Source: Strix aluco (lineage: Eukaryota; Chordata; Aves; Strigiformes; Strigidae). From it: a DNA stretch of 64,000 bases. Location of the stretch: NCBI RefSeq assembly GCF_031877795.1, contig NC_133931.1, positions 133,586,621 through 133,650,620 on the forward strand, in the 5' to 3' direction. The stretch's first letter is position 1; every line of letters begins with the position of its first letter. This document shows positions 26,128-38,860 of this stretch, piece by piece. Position numbers and translations under genes: made by a program. A model generated the notes under the pieces. It made no database searches, had not been told where the DNA came from, and saw nothing but the letters and a program-made list of their open reading frames with translations.

Positions 26128-29100
26128 AGCAAGTAAATCCTTACTTTAAAATATTCTTCTTTTAAAATGAAAATAAATACACTCTTTACACAATGAGAGT
26201 GAATATGTAATTATGTGCTATTTAGCAAAAGTGAAATTACCAGTAATAAAATGAAGCAAGGATTTCCTCAATCTTTCTTTCCTGAACTTAAGAATCTTCT
26301 GGCAAAATGTGGATGTATTTACAAGTATTTAAAATTTTGTCCTTGAACGTAATTTTTATAAAATCCCAGTTCCTCAGCTGTCATAAATTGTTATTGGTGA
26401 AGCTCTATTAAAAAATCTAGAGGGAAGTTCTTTGTTTGTCCCTACAGAGTATAAAAAGAATCATTGGGCAGGACATTTCTTAGCACAAAAATGCTCTTAC
26501 CCATTCCTTGCATAGAAAACCTATTAAAGTATATATTTCACAGGGAACTAGATGGCTATATGGGTTGTTCATAATGGAATATTGAGGGGTTTTACCTGTC
26601 AGTTAATAGATTCAAATCTGGCTCAATTCAATCTCTTTAGAGATTTTGGAGAAGCATGGACTGAGAGAGTAGGAGCCTCCTGAGGTAACAGATCCCCCAG
26701 GAGCAAACAGGTTAAAGCACCTGTCACCAGCAAGGGTTCTTCTTAGCCTACTGAAAATAAAACTTTGCAGTTGAAAGACTTATGGGAGAAAAACAGAAAT
26801 AGAGATTTGTAAGAGTAATAAAACATTCCAAATTGGATGAAAATATTCAGGTTTTAAATACTAACATTTATAAAATGTATGGGTTTTTTTAAATGCAGTA
26901 TCATTCCCTGACTATTAGGAAGAGAAAGCAAGAAAGAATGACATGGCAAAAGCAGAACAGCTGAGAATCAAATACTTAAAAGGAACTAAACTGTGGTCCC
27001 TGCTTACTCTCTAGGTTCAAGAGAGCAAAAGAAACAGCTTGTCTTCATATGTAAAATATCTTTTATTTTAAATTATATAATCTGCCAAGAATTAGGATGG
27101 AGAAGAACAGGATCCACAGAGCTTGCACCTGGCTGGAAGGCTTGAACCTGACCAGAAGACCACAAGAAGTTATTGGAATGATTCCTCTGTGCTGATTAGG
27201 TGCCCTTTTACAGATAATCTCTGTCCTGCAGTTACATCCATAGATGGTGTTTCCCTGTAAACTGCTCGTGTTTGATTTAAAAAACCATCTGAACTCTATA
27301 CATAACAGATAAGTTTAATGGCTCAATAGAAAGTCAAAATCTTCACTAAAAATGTAAACAGGACTGGTACCTGGAAATGGTTTTAACTAGGTGCTGCTTC
27401 AACTATTTAAGAACTTGTGAGAGACAAATTAAAACTGCTTCTGTTTCTAATGCCTATAATTGTCTTAAGGTTCTTGATCTTTCATCTTAATAAAGGAGGT
27501 TAAAGGATGCTTTTTCATTTCTGCTATGGAGTAAGGAGAAGCACACTTGAATAATGCTTCCAGGATGATTATGTGTCGTTTCTTTTACATATGCTGGGGA
27601 AGAAATTCATATTCCTTACAAGTCCTCTGCTCTGATGTTCAAAATTTAAGTTAGCCTTTGATTAATCTTTTGTTTGCTTATAGTTTTACCAAAGTTTACT
27701 CAAATCCCAACTGATTTTTTTTGTGCTGGGAATCCACACTGACTGATACAAGTCATGGATTTCCAGGGCTGGCATGACAGTCAGGTTCATGCTACCAAAA
27801 ACTATTACATTTCATCAGCTATTGGCTAATTATTTATAAAATCTGATCAGAGTTTGCTTTCTGAATAAAGCTGTTCTCCTTTACTGGAAAAGAATAATTT
27901 GGTATTGACAGCCCTTTCCAGGACATACTGCTGCCTAGGAGAAACTGATGCAGCTGCCACAGGAGTGACTCAAGCAGACAGTCTGGGAACAGAGCAAGCT
28001 ACTTATAAGCCGCTTCTGAAATGTAAAAATACCAAAAAAAAGAAAAAAGTATAATTGACTGTGCAACAGCTGTAAGGAATGATATATGAGAACTCATGTT
28101 CACTATGTATTCCAAACATTAAAGAGAACAATATACTGTTAACAAAGAAACATGAAACCCGCGTATGTTTACAAAGTATAGTCTTACTGCTGTGGCATTA
28201 TCTGCACAGGCTGTGCCAACAAAGGATTACACAGTTAGAAAAGTATAAATAGATTTTGTATTCTAATTTATTTTTCTGTATTTTTTTTCTTTAATGGAGA
28301 ATGTCAGTATTTTAATGGAAACACAATTTATAGAAAGAATAAGGCTCCCAAATCTAACAGTTTCAATAAGCCAAAACTTGTTCTCATTTAAGACAGTGAT
28401 AGAGCCTTTAGAGGACAGGATGAGACATAATTCTGATCAAGCTATTTTCCACAAACCTAGGCTGGAGAAAATCTCATTTGTCTTCCACTAACATGTCGTA
28501 TGCTTTTTGTTTTCTTTATGGAAAGGGTAAATAGAGATTCTTGCAATTTATGAACAGGATAGAACTGCTATTTTGGGAGAATGTTACTCATGTACTTTCC
28601 AGAGAAAACATTATTTGCCTCTCTTTTCTGCTGTAGTCTTTAGTGGAAGGTTAATGTTTGCAAAGTAGAAAGGTTTCCTGAATAGAAATTGCAAAAGAAT
28701 GTTTTGCAGGTAGTTTAGAAATCCAGTATGTTTTATGCATTGCAGCAAGAAGAGACACGTCAATCCAGCTGCTAATACCAGATGACAGAACTATTATTGA
28801 TTACTTTAGGAGCCTTTGAATTATGTTGCAGATCCTGACACTTGGGTAACACAAAGCCATCTGAAAAGCATGAATGTGGAGCGTGTTTTGCTTTGTGTTT
28901 CAGTGAATGACAGTGCTGTGGGGGCAATACATTTCACAAAACTTTAGAAATGCAGAAGTTAGAGATTTATTTAAGCAAGGTTCCTTTCTGAAATCAGTAG
29001 AAAGATACAGTCGGCTCCCAGAGTCAATCTATCATAGAGCTAGAATAAATCACTCTTTCAGGATGTCATCCTTGGCCTTTGCCAAAATCACTGCAGATAC

Positions 29101-30950
29101 AAGCTGATGCACAGGGATAGACTTCAGTTGCATTTCAGAAGATGTTACTGGATAAGCCTCATGCTTTCATTACCCATCAGAGCAAAACCAAGATACCTGC
29201 AGTATCCTGGCATGAACCTGGTAAGACCTGGACAGCTTGTGCAGAACATGTAATAATACCCGTTTCTCGTTATTCTCACATGGTTCACCCTGTGCAAAAA
29301 TGTTTGTCTTGGGGTTCCTCCTACAAGGACTGTGATGTCAGACACTGCAAGGGCTGATCAGTTTTGTAAGCAGCCTGATTTTGCAGACAGTGGCATTTAT
29401 AACTGGGGATAATCTACTGATATCTTGGCAGTGGTTTAAACCTTTTTGTGGCTTTGCCACCTGCAGTACAATTAAACAAAATCTGCATGGAAGGGCACAG
29501 TGCCAGGTCTTGTAAAGAAGCGAGTAGTGGATCTCCAAGACATTGCCCTTTTACAATTACAATATCATCAATTAACACATTCACTTGAATCATTAGTACT
29601 TTATGCAGATAATTTCTAGCATATCAGAATATGAAATCCAGTCCCATCTTGCCTCCTTTCTGGGTATTAGCCACTAAATAAATATACAGTATTCACTCTG
29701 CTTTGGAGAAAGGAGGCAGAGCATGTTTCAGCCTGGATGCAGACTGAAGCGCTGCATTGTACTCTAACTCATCTGCCACAAATTTTGGGAAATTATTTTT
29801 TTTGTCTGTATATGCACTTATCTAGATTAGTACAAACCTCAGTGTTCTGTTTCTAAGAATACAAAGTATCCCATGATCTCTGTTTAATAAATCACAAAAG
29901 CTTTATCAAAAAGTGCATGAAAGTAATTGCTTGGGCTGCTCTTGAGTTTCACTTGCGGTTTTTTTGAAACTTCTACTCTGTTAAAAGTTGTGTGATGTAC
30001 CACTTATCAAGAAGTAACATTCCCATATTATCCTTTCTTTAAATACAGTTTCATTTAAATGTAGGGAATTGTATTATTATTTTTATGGGAAAAGGATAAT
30101 AACATGTTTTGATGTGTGACTGAGCTCATCCTCCTCTTTTGAAAGATATATACAGCATATCTGTAAGATTCACATTGTGTGATTGCATGAAATATATACC
30201 TGTAATAAGACTTCTGAGCAGGAATTTCTTATTTTATTTGAACAGCAAAGTCTAGACTGAAGCAAAAATTATGTGAAGGGGAAAACTACAGCATATCTTG
30301 GTATTTTTTCTTATATGTACTAAGACATCAAAATTTTTCTTTGAGAACAGGCAAAACATATGATTTAGCAAATGTAATTAAAAATGAGTGTCATAAAGTA
30401 CTTTCATTTTTTTTTCTGTGAAATGCTGTTTTCATCTTACATTGCACAAGAAATCAGATTAAAGACAACAGACTGTTCTGTTTGTTTACTTGCTTGTTTC
30501 AGAACATCCTGGGTCCCAGAAAGTTGACTGCTGTCTTTCACTAACTCATTTGTCTGGCTAACTTACAAGCTTGTATACTTTGAGATGTTACTCTATTGAT
30601 GCTGTCTCTGCCCATCTGTTTTTCTTTTTTGGGACTTGCTGTAAAGAAACACCTTCTTCAGGCTGCCATCGCTATTTACGAAGACATAAGCGAAACACTA
30701 ACACTTGTGCGAAAGAGCTGTCTTAACAAACACATGCAGTACTCTGAAAGTGTTCAGGCACCCAATACTCTTGTCTTTTCTCCATGGAATGCAGAACAGA
30801 TGTGGATGAAATGAATTAGTTTTAAAATTGGTATCTTCTGCAAGCATAATTTAAAATGCTGGAGCTCTGAAAAGCAATACCCATGACAAAAATATGTCTC
30901 ATAGGAAATACATTTTACACAACCTCTCCACAGCAGAATCATGCTAATTT

Positions 30951-30969
30951 AAAAAAAAAAAAAAAAAAA
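30951..30969. repeat. A19 tract
   Basis: Nineteen consecutive A residues, with no identifiable retrocopy in front of them. Confidence 0.9.
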
Positions 30970-31700
30970 TCATGTAAGGAGGCCAGTCTAAAGATTAAAT
31001 ATATTTTTTTCAAAAAAAGTAAAATAAGTCTTTAAAAGAACAATCTATCGTATCAAACTTGGACTCTGTATATTTGTAGGGTAAAATGAGCTTTGATTAA
31101 AACTTTGCCAAACTGAAATGGCTCATGTGATTTAAAAGCAAAAAATTCCAGTGCAATGAGTTTAAAAAGAAGTAATCCATACTGCATCTTCTAAAGAAAC
31201 AAATCAGGACAGTGGGAATTTTCACTCCCTGTCTCTCCCTCTCTGCTCCCCCATTTGATCTGGGAGGGGAGGAAGCATGATTTTCAAGGTCATATTTCTT
31301 TTAAATCAACTTGTTGGTATACTGTTTCAAGACCATGGAATCTGGAAGAGAGAGGAGTCATTTGACGGGCAATAGAAAAGACTGTGTACTGTGGTTTCCT
31401 CAGATCTTTTTTCTTTAGAGCCACCTTCAGTCACAGAATACAAATAAATAGTAGTGAGAACACAGACAGGTATGGTTTTCTTACATGAAACGTTAAAGGA
31501 TGTAGTGAATCGCCAAGACCAAGGTTACACAGTCATTTTTAATTCACAGTAAGTCAAAAGTGCTACTTGGGGAGACAGTTTGATCCATCCTTTGCCCCTG
31601 GCTACTCATGTGCCAGCACCAGTTCACATAAGGCTGTGCAAGTTTGGATCTGGATCAAGTCCAGCTCATTGCTAATGCTAGCATAAAGGATGTGATTGCA

Positions 31701-31746
31701 AAAAGCATCCAGGAGAACCAAACAAAAGCATCCAGGAGAAGCAAAC
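31701..31746. repeat. 23-bp tandem duplication
   Basis: Two adjacent 23-base units beginning AAAAGCATCCAGGAGAA, differing at one position (C against G). A small local duplication, apparently recent given its near identity. Confidence 0.85.
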
Positions 31747-32127
31747 AGGAGAGGGGCGGTGGGATCGTACCCTCTCACCATAGGCCTGAATGATCTGATC
31801 ACGTAGCTACCACCAACAGCTGTGTGTGTCACAGCTGATCTAAGGTGGACTGCTGGTGAGCTGGGCAGCCATACCTGCTTTCCTCTCTCCCTGCGTGTTC
31901 CTGTCCCTGTGTCCCTGCCCCTGGCTTGCACTGGATCAATCAGTCTTGGTGCCACAGGGCTTCTTGGTAGGCCAGATTTCTGTCAGCTCAGAATCTGGCT
32001 CACTGTATCGTTGGATAATTACGGAATTTGATACAGGTATTGAGAATGGAAGATGGCAGATTTCATGTGAAACTGCACCCTACCATCATTGTGACGGGAG
32101 ACATCATTATGGTTGGACATTCTCATT

Positions 32128-32151
32128 AAAAAAAAAAAAAAAAAAAAAAAA
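32128..32151. repeat. A24 tract
   Basis: Twenty-four A residues following a less AT-rich stretch of about 500 bases (31,600-32,127). It could be the tail of an old retrocopy, but I recognise no parent gene and see no clear flanking duplication. Confidence 0.85.
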
Positions 32152-32442
32152 GTACTTACAATCATGTCAGTGTAATTGAGAAGAACTTTTCTATTTTAAT
32201 TTTTACAGCATTTTCTGAGTTTGACAAATATTTAAAGCAATCTGGAAATTGATTCCATTCTGTATTTGATGAGAAAAATCCCAATGGCCTCATGCTTTTT
32301 GTTTGTGTTTTCTTTCCCTTTCCAGTAGAAGTATTGATGAGAGAGAGTTTAATCCAGGGTCTCTTATTTGCCCCCTTCTCCTCATCTGGGAATGGGAAGA
32401 GGAGGAGAATGAGGAAGGAGATAGCAATCCTTTTACAATTAA

Positions 32443-32463
32443 TTAAAAAAAAAAAAAAAAAAA
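32443..32463. repeat. A21 tract
   Basis: Twenty-one A residues, after a purine-rich GAGGAGAATGAGGAAGGAG segment. Simple sequence. Confidence 0.85.
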
Positions 32464-34859
32464 GAAAGCTTTGGCAACATTTAAGACGACAAAGAAAGGT
32501 ACATCTTCAACATCAGAATGTTGTTCCTGCTACATTTCAGAGACTGTAACAAACAAGAGCTTCTCAAAGCTCCTCTATTGTATTCTAAAATTAGGCTATT
32601 TTCTGTTAAATAATTTCAATACGGGGTTTATGCTATTTCTCCCTATAACTGTCACACTGTAATATGTGTACTTAATCTCCATAAGCATAAAAATGATCAT
32701 TGCTATAGGATGATATTTACCATACAAATACCTTCATGGAAGTGGGAGTGGAATGTTCTAGCTAGTCTTGCCCATGTTTTGGCCTGGAGAAGTTCATGTC
32801 TCTTGAGGATCTCTGGTTTATGAACCATCACAATTACACTAGATTCCCTCTCCACTCACTACCACTAAACCTTCCAAAACCAAGTACTGCCAAGCTAGGT
32901 TTCAAATAACGTAGGGAACAAAAAAAAGTCAGTGTTTCTCTTTTTCACATGGAACAGGTCATCACACTGAATGTCTGGCTCAGCAATATGACAGTATGGA
33001 AGAAAATCTGCTGCTTTTTCAGAAGTCCTGCAGCTGCAGGATTTCATCCCAGTTCTCAAGAAATACTTGAAATTGAGTCTGACATGTAAAATATTAAATT
33101 AACACTATTATTTCTTAAACATTTATACCTTGAAATATTTATTTCACAGTAGCATAGAAAACACAATTACACAGAGAATTCTGAAGATCCAGCTCTAACA
33201 GAGACTGTTGTGGGGCCTCTACCATCACTTAGGAAGGTAAAATCTCTTTCCTTGACTTGCAAAATCAGTTCACCTTCTGCATCTGTTTTCAGGAACTTGT
33301 GCTTCTTGCCAAGCAATTGATGGTCGCAGGCCATAAGATTGGCCTTCACTGTAATCTATTTTCTCCCCAGCCACAGAATGAGATCAGATCTATCAGTTCT
33401 TGTCGCACTTTCCAGGCAAGGTGCCAGTATTTTTGCCATATGCCGCCAGCAGGGTACTTTAACAAAGACATGTCTTAGCGATTGTTTTTCTCTTTTAAAT
33501 AACAAAGAAAACTGTGTATATATGTTTTGAAGTGAAGCTCTAACATAACTGAACGCCTTTTCTTTTGCAGTAAAATGGATCTTAAATCAGCTAAAATTCT
33601 TAAAATACAAGTTTTCAAGAAAAACCTGCACAATTTGACAAAACCAGATTAAAAACAGATTAGTTCCTATAAAATCTGTGATGATAAGAGATATCGTCTG
33701 TGTCTTTGCTACACATTGTGCTGATCAGTAAAATAATGAATATTAGAAAAAGAAGCAAATTGATTCCTAAATGTCACAAGTACATTTAACAGGGTACATT
33801 AAAAGCAGTTATTTCCTTTCTTTATTGCTTACTGGTTTTATTATTTCATTATAATTTTTCATACAAATCCAAACCAGGCCAGCTCAGCTTCTTTTGTTTA
33901 TAGATAATAACTAAAAAGAATTTAAAAGGAAGCTATAGAAACCCCTTCAGTATAATTTCTTGTATAGCAATTCACAAAGATTTTTGTCAGTATAGCTGAA
34001 GCATCTTTTGTCCTTAGTGAGACCAAAACAAGATTGTATTGGAAAAGCTTTATGTGAGAAGGGTCATTGGCACTCACGTTCAAAGTAATTATTCTTGTAA
34101 AATTAATTAACTTTTTTTTTTTTAAAATCCAAGCTCTTAGAAAACTTCCCATTAGTAACAGCAGGTCTGTGCGTTTTATGTTCCTTGTGGCAGATGTTCT
34201 TTACATCCCAGATTTTTTCAGAACAACAGAATGGTTTGATGGATGAAAGACTGCGTCTGGAAAAAGTGTATCAGTCAGCATCATTAAAAGCCTGAGCCAG
34301 AGCCCACTGAAATCAGTGGGAATCACTGGCTTATGTTCACATTTTTCATATCTCGTTAAGAGGGACTAAGTCTTGATTATGAAAAAAAGAACAGAATGAC
34401 ATTCTTTATTTGTATTGCACATAATTTCTTTCTCCAACAGTGAGGAAGAGAAAGGTTGTATTGGTGGAAGAATCTGCACATATAGATGGCTGGGTCTGTG
34501 ACGCCATGAGACTTGCATAGCGACTGCCAGGTGACAAACCCCCTTAGAGAGTCTGGATAGGCTCCTAAGAAGTGCTGGGAAGGGGTAACTGGTTGTGGTG
34601 CACCAGTACTATTGACAAAGGGAAAAACATTTAAGCAAACAAGGAAGCTAAAGACTAAGGTTTCTATCATAGTATTTTGTAAAATGCTTCCTGCCCTCCT
34701 TGGGACCATGGGAAGAGATGGAAAGACAGATTTTTTACTACCTTGATTGGATAATATCCGTAGGAAGAATGCACATTCAACATGAATCGAGAACAGTTTC
34801 AGAATAAAGGGAGTACTTTATCTGAAAGTAATCTGCATGAGGTGTCAGCAAGAGAGAGT

Positions 34860-35300
34860 TGCTCTGTAAAGGGAAGGTGAATGAGGAGCTGGTGCTGACA
34901 GCAAGGCAGAGAGGGCACAGTGCCAAGGCCCAAAGAAAAAGAGCAAAGCAGGTCTGGTGATGGTAGCCAGGGTCAGCCAGTGGTTTGATGATTGCCAGAC
35001 AGGTACATAGCAATGAGGCAAGTCTGCGGTCAAGGCAGGATCAGGCAAGATCCTGGTAAGATCAGGCAAGGCAATACAATGTTGTCCAGGCAGGGACCAC
35101 AGGTAAGACCTGAGCTTAAATGCAGCTCCAGAGCTGCAGACCAAGTCTTCTCCCGGGTCTCTTTCACACAACTCTTTTTCCAGAGTCTGATCCAGGTCAC
35201 AGGGCTGCATCACGTCACTGCTGGTCTTGAGCACTGGCAGCCAAACTGCCCTAGGAGGGTGAACAGCCTGTTGGTGGAGGTCCTTAACAAAGAGTGACAC
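34860..35300. mobile_element. Possible LTR-retrotransposon fossil
   Basis: A locally GC-richer block full of degenerate CAGGCAAG / GGTCAGCCAG / GATCAGGCAAG units (densest at 34,950-35,080), followed by a GCTTAAATGCAGCTCC segment. This texture resembles the GGTCAGGCAG-rich ends of Gypsy-type LTR elements of turtles and amphibians. I cannot define ends, a primer site or any coding remnant, so the class and orientation are uncertain. It could also be an unrelated low-copy repeat. Confidence 0.3.
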
Positions 35301-35719
35301 TGTGTGATTTTGACACTTAAAATCTAGAAAGTCATAACTGAACATTTAAACTGGAGACTGTGAAAGAGCTCACAAATGCGCAAGAACACATGGCTCTGAA
35401 ATGGTGATGCTGCTGAGAAGAAAAACTCTGAAGTTCTATATCCTCCAGTAAAGAATTGGCCAAAGAATGTAAATACTCAGGTAGGAAATAGGAAACTAAC
35501 TGAGTGTTATTTAAATGAGTTCCCAAGATGGGAACAAAACAGAGGTACACATGCTTATAGGCAAGTGCTAGAAGTTTAAGAAGTAAGATGGAGCAACAGG
35601 AGTGTTCTCCCTTACTTAAAAAAATTACATAGGAGACATTGGAAACTTGGTGGGAAGAAGACAATTGGTGGCATACCATAATATCAAGACAGAAAATATA
35701 CATGAGATGATAGAATAAA

Positions 35720-37550
35720 CTGTGCCCAAGGCAAAGATGTAGTATACATCAAGAAATCAGAATCAAATAAAATCAGCAAATTAAACACCTCACTGAATTT
35801 GTATGGATTGAAATTCCAGACCTGAATTGGACAGAGGTAGTACTGGGTCTCTTAAAAACTGCCCAGAAAGGGTGGCAATGAAGACTGCAATATTCTGAGA
35901 AAAATCAGGAAGGTAGCAGTTGTACTGAAGGACTTCAGTTATCCTCCTTCAGACTGGATGAATGTGATACTGAGATATAAGCATGTTAGATGTTAGGAAT
36001 GACTCTTTCATGGAATAAGTGGTTAATCAGTCCTACATCCAAAAATACAAACCTTGACTTCATACTGAATAACTATCAGGATCTAATAAAAATCTTACTG
36101 CTAATTTGCTCTTCTCTAACAGTGACCACGTACTTATTCAGTGTTCCTACAAAGGTGGCAAATCTCAAAAAAACAACACTTCTTTTGCTCTACTTCAAAA
36201 GGGACATAGAGAAAATGAGGAAGCTTCTTAACAAGGTATCTGAAAGGCATAGTCCAATGAATTAAATTTTCATAGACATGTAAACTATTGGAGAACACTA
36301 TACTGGAATCACAGCATTAGTGCTTATCACCTATGGAAATGGCAGAGAAAATATAAAAGGAAGCTGCTTTCCAGCAAAGTCAAAGAGACTGCTATAAACA
36401 GGAAGGAATCCTTCAAATTGTATTTAAAACAAGAAAATAAAGAGTATCATAAGCTATAATAGATTAAATGTAAAAATATGGTCAATTAGGCAGAATGGAA
36501 AAAGAATCTGACAATCAACAAGATAAAAGAATCAAAATTAGTACAAGGTCATATTTCAAACACAGCAAAAAAACATGCCAGTGTCCACTGGGCCAGTGGA
36601 TGATCTGTATGAAATGTACTCAGGGAGATGAATTCTTTCCATCAGTATTTTCTGTGGAAAAGAAATGAAGATACTCCCATGCTAGAGTGCTATTCTCTGG
36701 GGGAAGAGGGCTCAGCGGACAATCTGTCTGAATTTGAAGTTATTGTGGAAGCAGCTACAGATAAAATGTTAAGAAACAAAGATTAAATGCTCCAATAAAA
36801 TACCAGGAAACCACCGCTATCAGAAAAACTCTGAAAGAACTCAGGTATGAAACAGCTCAGCTACTACTAGTGTAAACTTATTCAACTGCGTAATAAATAA
36901 AATAGCAGATGAAATTCGATCTAAATAAATGCAAAGGAAGTGAAATGCAGTATAGATCAATGTAAATAAATCACTGCTTCTGAGGAAAAGCAATTCTAGC
37001 TTCACAAATAAAATGATGGACTCGGAATTGACTGTTTCCACTTAGGAACAAGACTTCAGGATTATGCTAATTTTACAGAAGTGTCAGTTCAGTGCAGTCA
37101 ATTCTCACTCTGTGTCCAAAGAAAAAAAAATCTTAAAAATTACTAGGAAAAGAATAGAGAACAAAATAGAAAACATTATTATTCAACTGAAGGAATGTAC
37201 TATTTGCTGCATTTCAGTGCTGTCCTCTCATTACAGAAAGGCTATATATAAAGATTGTAACAGATTTATGGAAGGAAAACAAGGGTCACTGGAGAAATGG
37301 AAGTCTATCATCTCAGTCACACTATCAGAAGTGACTGTGTCGGCTGGGATTCTTCAGCCTGGCAAAGAGATGACTTGGGAGGTATAACAGAAGATGACAG
37401 GAGCCAGGATCTGTAGAATTCTGCGCTGAATAATGTTGTCATAATAAATAACTCTACATGGGTTACAAGGGAGAATGGACAAGTTCTTAGAAGAAAGACT
37501 CATTACAGGACACTAAATGGACAAATCACATCAGGATCAAGAAATTCCCA
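35720..37550 (+). mobile_element. Ancient, heavily decayed CR1-like LINE
   Basis: Shredded non-LTR retrotransposon in sense orientation. Endonuclease traces appear in order but in three frames: KDFSYPPSDW near 35,928 (corresponding to the GDFN-type motif), LDFILNNYQDLI at 36,053 and SDH at 36,121. Far C-terminal traces follow: MKFDLNKCK at 36,909, MMDSELTV near 37,013, then segments near 37,120-37,200, 37,360-37,400 and 37,470-37,500 that resemble the distal ORF2 of non-avian amniote CR1 elements. The reverse-transcriptase core expected between about 36,150 and 36,900 is not recognisable, so it is deleted or decayed. Many stops are present and it is certainly dead. Family assignment comes from remembered resemblance, not alignment. 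Confidence 0.6.
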
Positions 37551-37587
37551 AACCTGAAAGTAACTGGAAGTTGGGAAATCAGTAGAT

Positions 37588-37640
37588 AGTATAATATATA
37601 CTATATATACTACATATACTATATATACCATATAATATAG
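37588..37640. repeat. TATA-type AT-rich repeat
   Basis: Interleaved TATATAC/TACTATA units that are partly self-complementary, wedged exactly between the end of the ancient LINE and the 5' truncation point of the younger CR1. Confidence 0.75.
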
Positions 37641-38860
37641 GTCCTGCCTGACAAACCTGATCTCCTTCTATGACAAGATGACCCGACTATTGGACAAGGG
37701 AAAAGCTGTGGATATTACCTACCTGGATTTTCAAAAAGCATTCCACACAGTTCCCCATAGGATTCTCATAGAAAAACTGGCTGCCCATGGCCTGGATGAG
37801 CGAACGGTCTGCTGGGTCAAGCACTGGCTGGATGGAGGGTCCCAGAGAGTGGTGGTCAGTGGAGCTAAATCCAGCTGGCAGCTGGTCACAAGTGGTGTTC
37901 CTTAGGGCTCAGTGTTGAGACCATTTCTGTTCAACATCTTTATTGATGATCTTGATAAAGACATAGAGTGCATTATCACTAAATTCACAGATGACACCAA
38001 GTTAAGCGGGAGATAGGGAGGCACTACAGAGAGACTTGGATAGGTTGGATCAGTGGGCCAACGTTAACAGGATGAGCTTCAACAAGGCCAAGTGCCAGGT
38101 CCTGCATTTCGGCCACAACAACCCCCTGCATGGCTACAGTCTTGGGGAGGTGTGGCTGGAGAGCTGTCTGGAAGAGAAGGGTCTGGGGGTTCTAATTGAC
38201 AAGAAGCTGAACATGAGCCAGCAGTGTGCCCAGGTGGCCAAGAAAGCCAACGGCATCCTGGCTTGTATTAGAAATAATGTGACGAGCAGAAGTAGGGAGG
38301 TGATAGTCCCCCTGTACTCTGCACTGGTGAGGCCACACCTGGAGTATTGTGTCCAGTTTTGGGCACCTCAATACGAGAGATATCGAGGTGCTGGAACGAG
38401 TGCAGAGGAGGGCAATGAAGCTGGTGAAGGGCCTGGAGAACAGATCCTATGAGGAGCGATTGAGGGAGCTGGGACTGTTTAGTTTGAGGAAGAGAAGGCT
38501 GAGGGGAGACCTCATCACTCTCTACAGCTACCTGAAAGGACATTGTAGAGAGGTTGGTGCTGGTCTCTTCTCACAGGTGATTAGTGACAGAACAAGGGGG
38601 AATGGCTTTAAACTCCAACAGGGGAGTTTTAGACTGGACATTAGGAAAAAATTTTTCACAGAAAGAGTGGTCAGAGAGTGGAATAGGCTGCCCAGGGAGG
38701 TGGTGGAGTCACCATCCCTGGATGTGTTTAAGGGTTGTTTAGATGAGATGCTGGGTGATATAGTGTAGGGGAGAACTTTGTAGAGTAGGGCTGATGGTTG
38801 GACTCGATGATCCCAAGGGTCTTTTCCAACCTGAATGATTCTGTGATTCTATGATTCTAT
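37641..38860 (+). mobile_element. CR1 LINE, 5'-truncated, broken ORF2
   Basis: Avian CR1 in sense orientation. It starts inside the reverse-transcriptase domain (SCLTNLISFYDKM equivalent), shows YLDFQKAFHTVPH near 37,711 and the catalytic-box equivalent FTDDTKLSG near 37,986 (Ala replaced by Thr), runs through the thumb and C-terminus, and ends in the ATTCTGTG/ATTCTATG tail at about 38,835-38,860. ORF2 is disrupted by a TAG in place of a Gln codon at about 37,903, a small deletion with frameshift after TKLSG near 38,010, and a second frameshift near 38,375. The last 139 codons (to 38,768) are open to the natural stop. Inactive copy. Confidence 0.93.

Larger units (their letters stand above)
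21721..34850. other. Intergenic interval, first half, no gene or named element
   Basis: AT-rich DNA between the two divergent promoters. I find no exon with supporting splice sites, no RNA gene and no CR1 or LTR sequence that I can name. The longest frame (22371-22712 plus, 113 codons) has ordinary composition and no recognised motif. The palindromes, tandem duplication and poly-A runs are listed separately. Confidence 0.55.

Noticed and set aside
26628-26645. Short inverted repeat AATCTCT/AGAGATT
   Set aside because: Only a 7-bp stem, expected many times by chance in a window this size.
34845-35345. 166-codon minus-strand frame at the LTR-like block
   Set aside because: No gag, protease, reverse transcriptase or other domain is visible, and the frame coincides with degenerate CAGGCAAG-type repeats on the other strand.
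37590-37640. Possible CRISPR-like or regulated tandem array
   Set aside because: Irregular TATATAC units in eukaryotic DNA with no spacers; a simple AT repeat.
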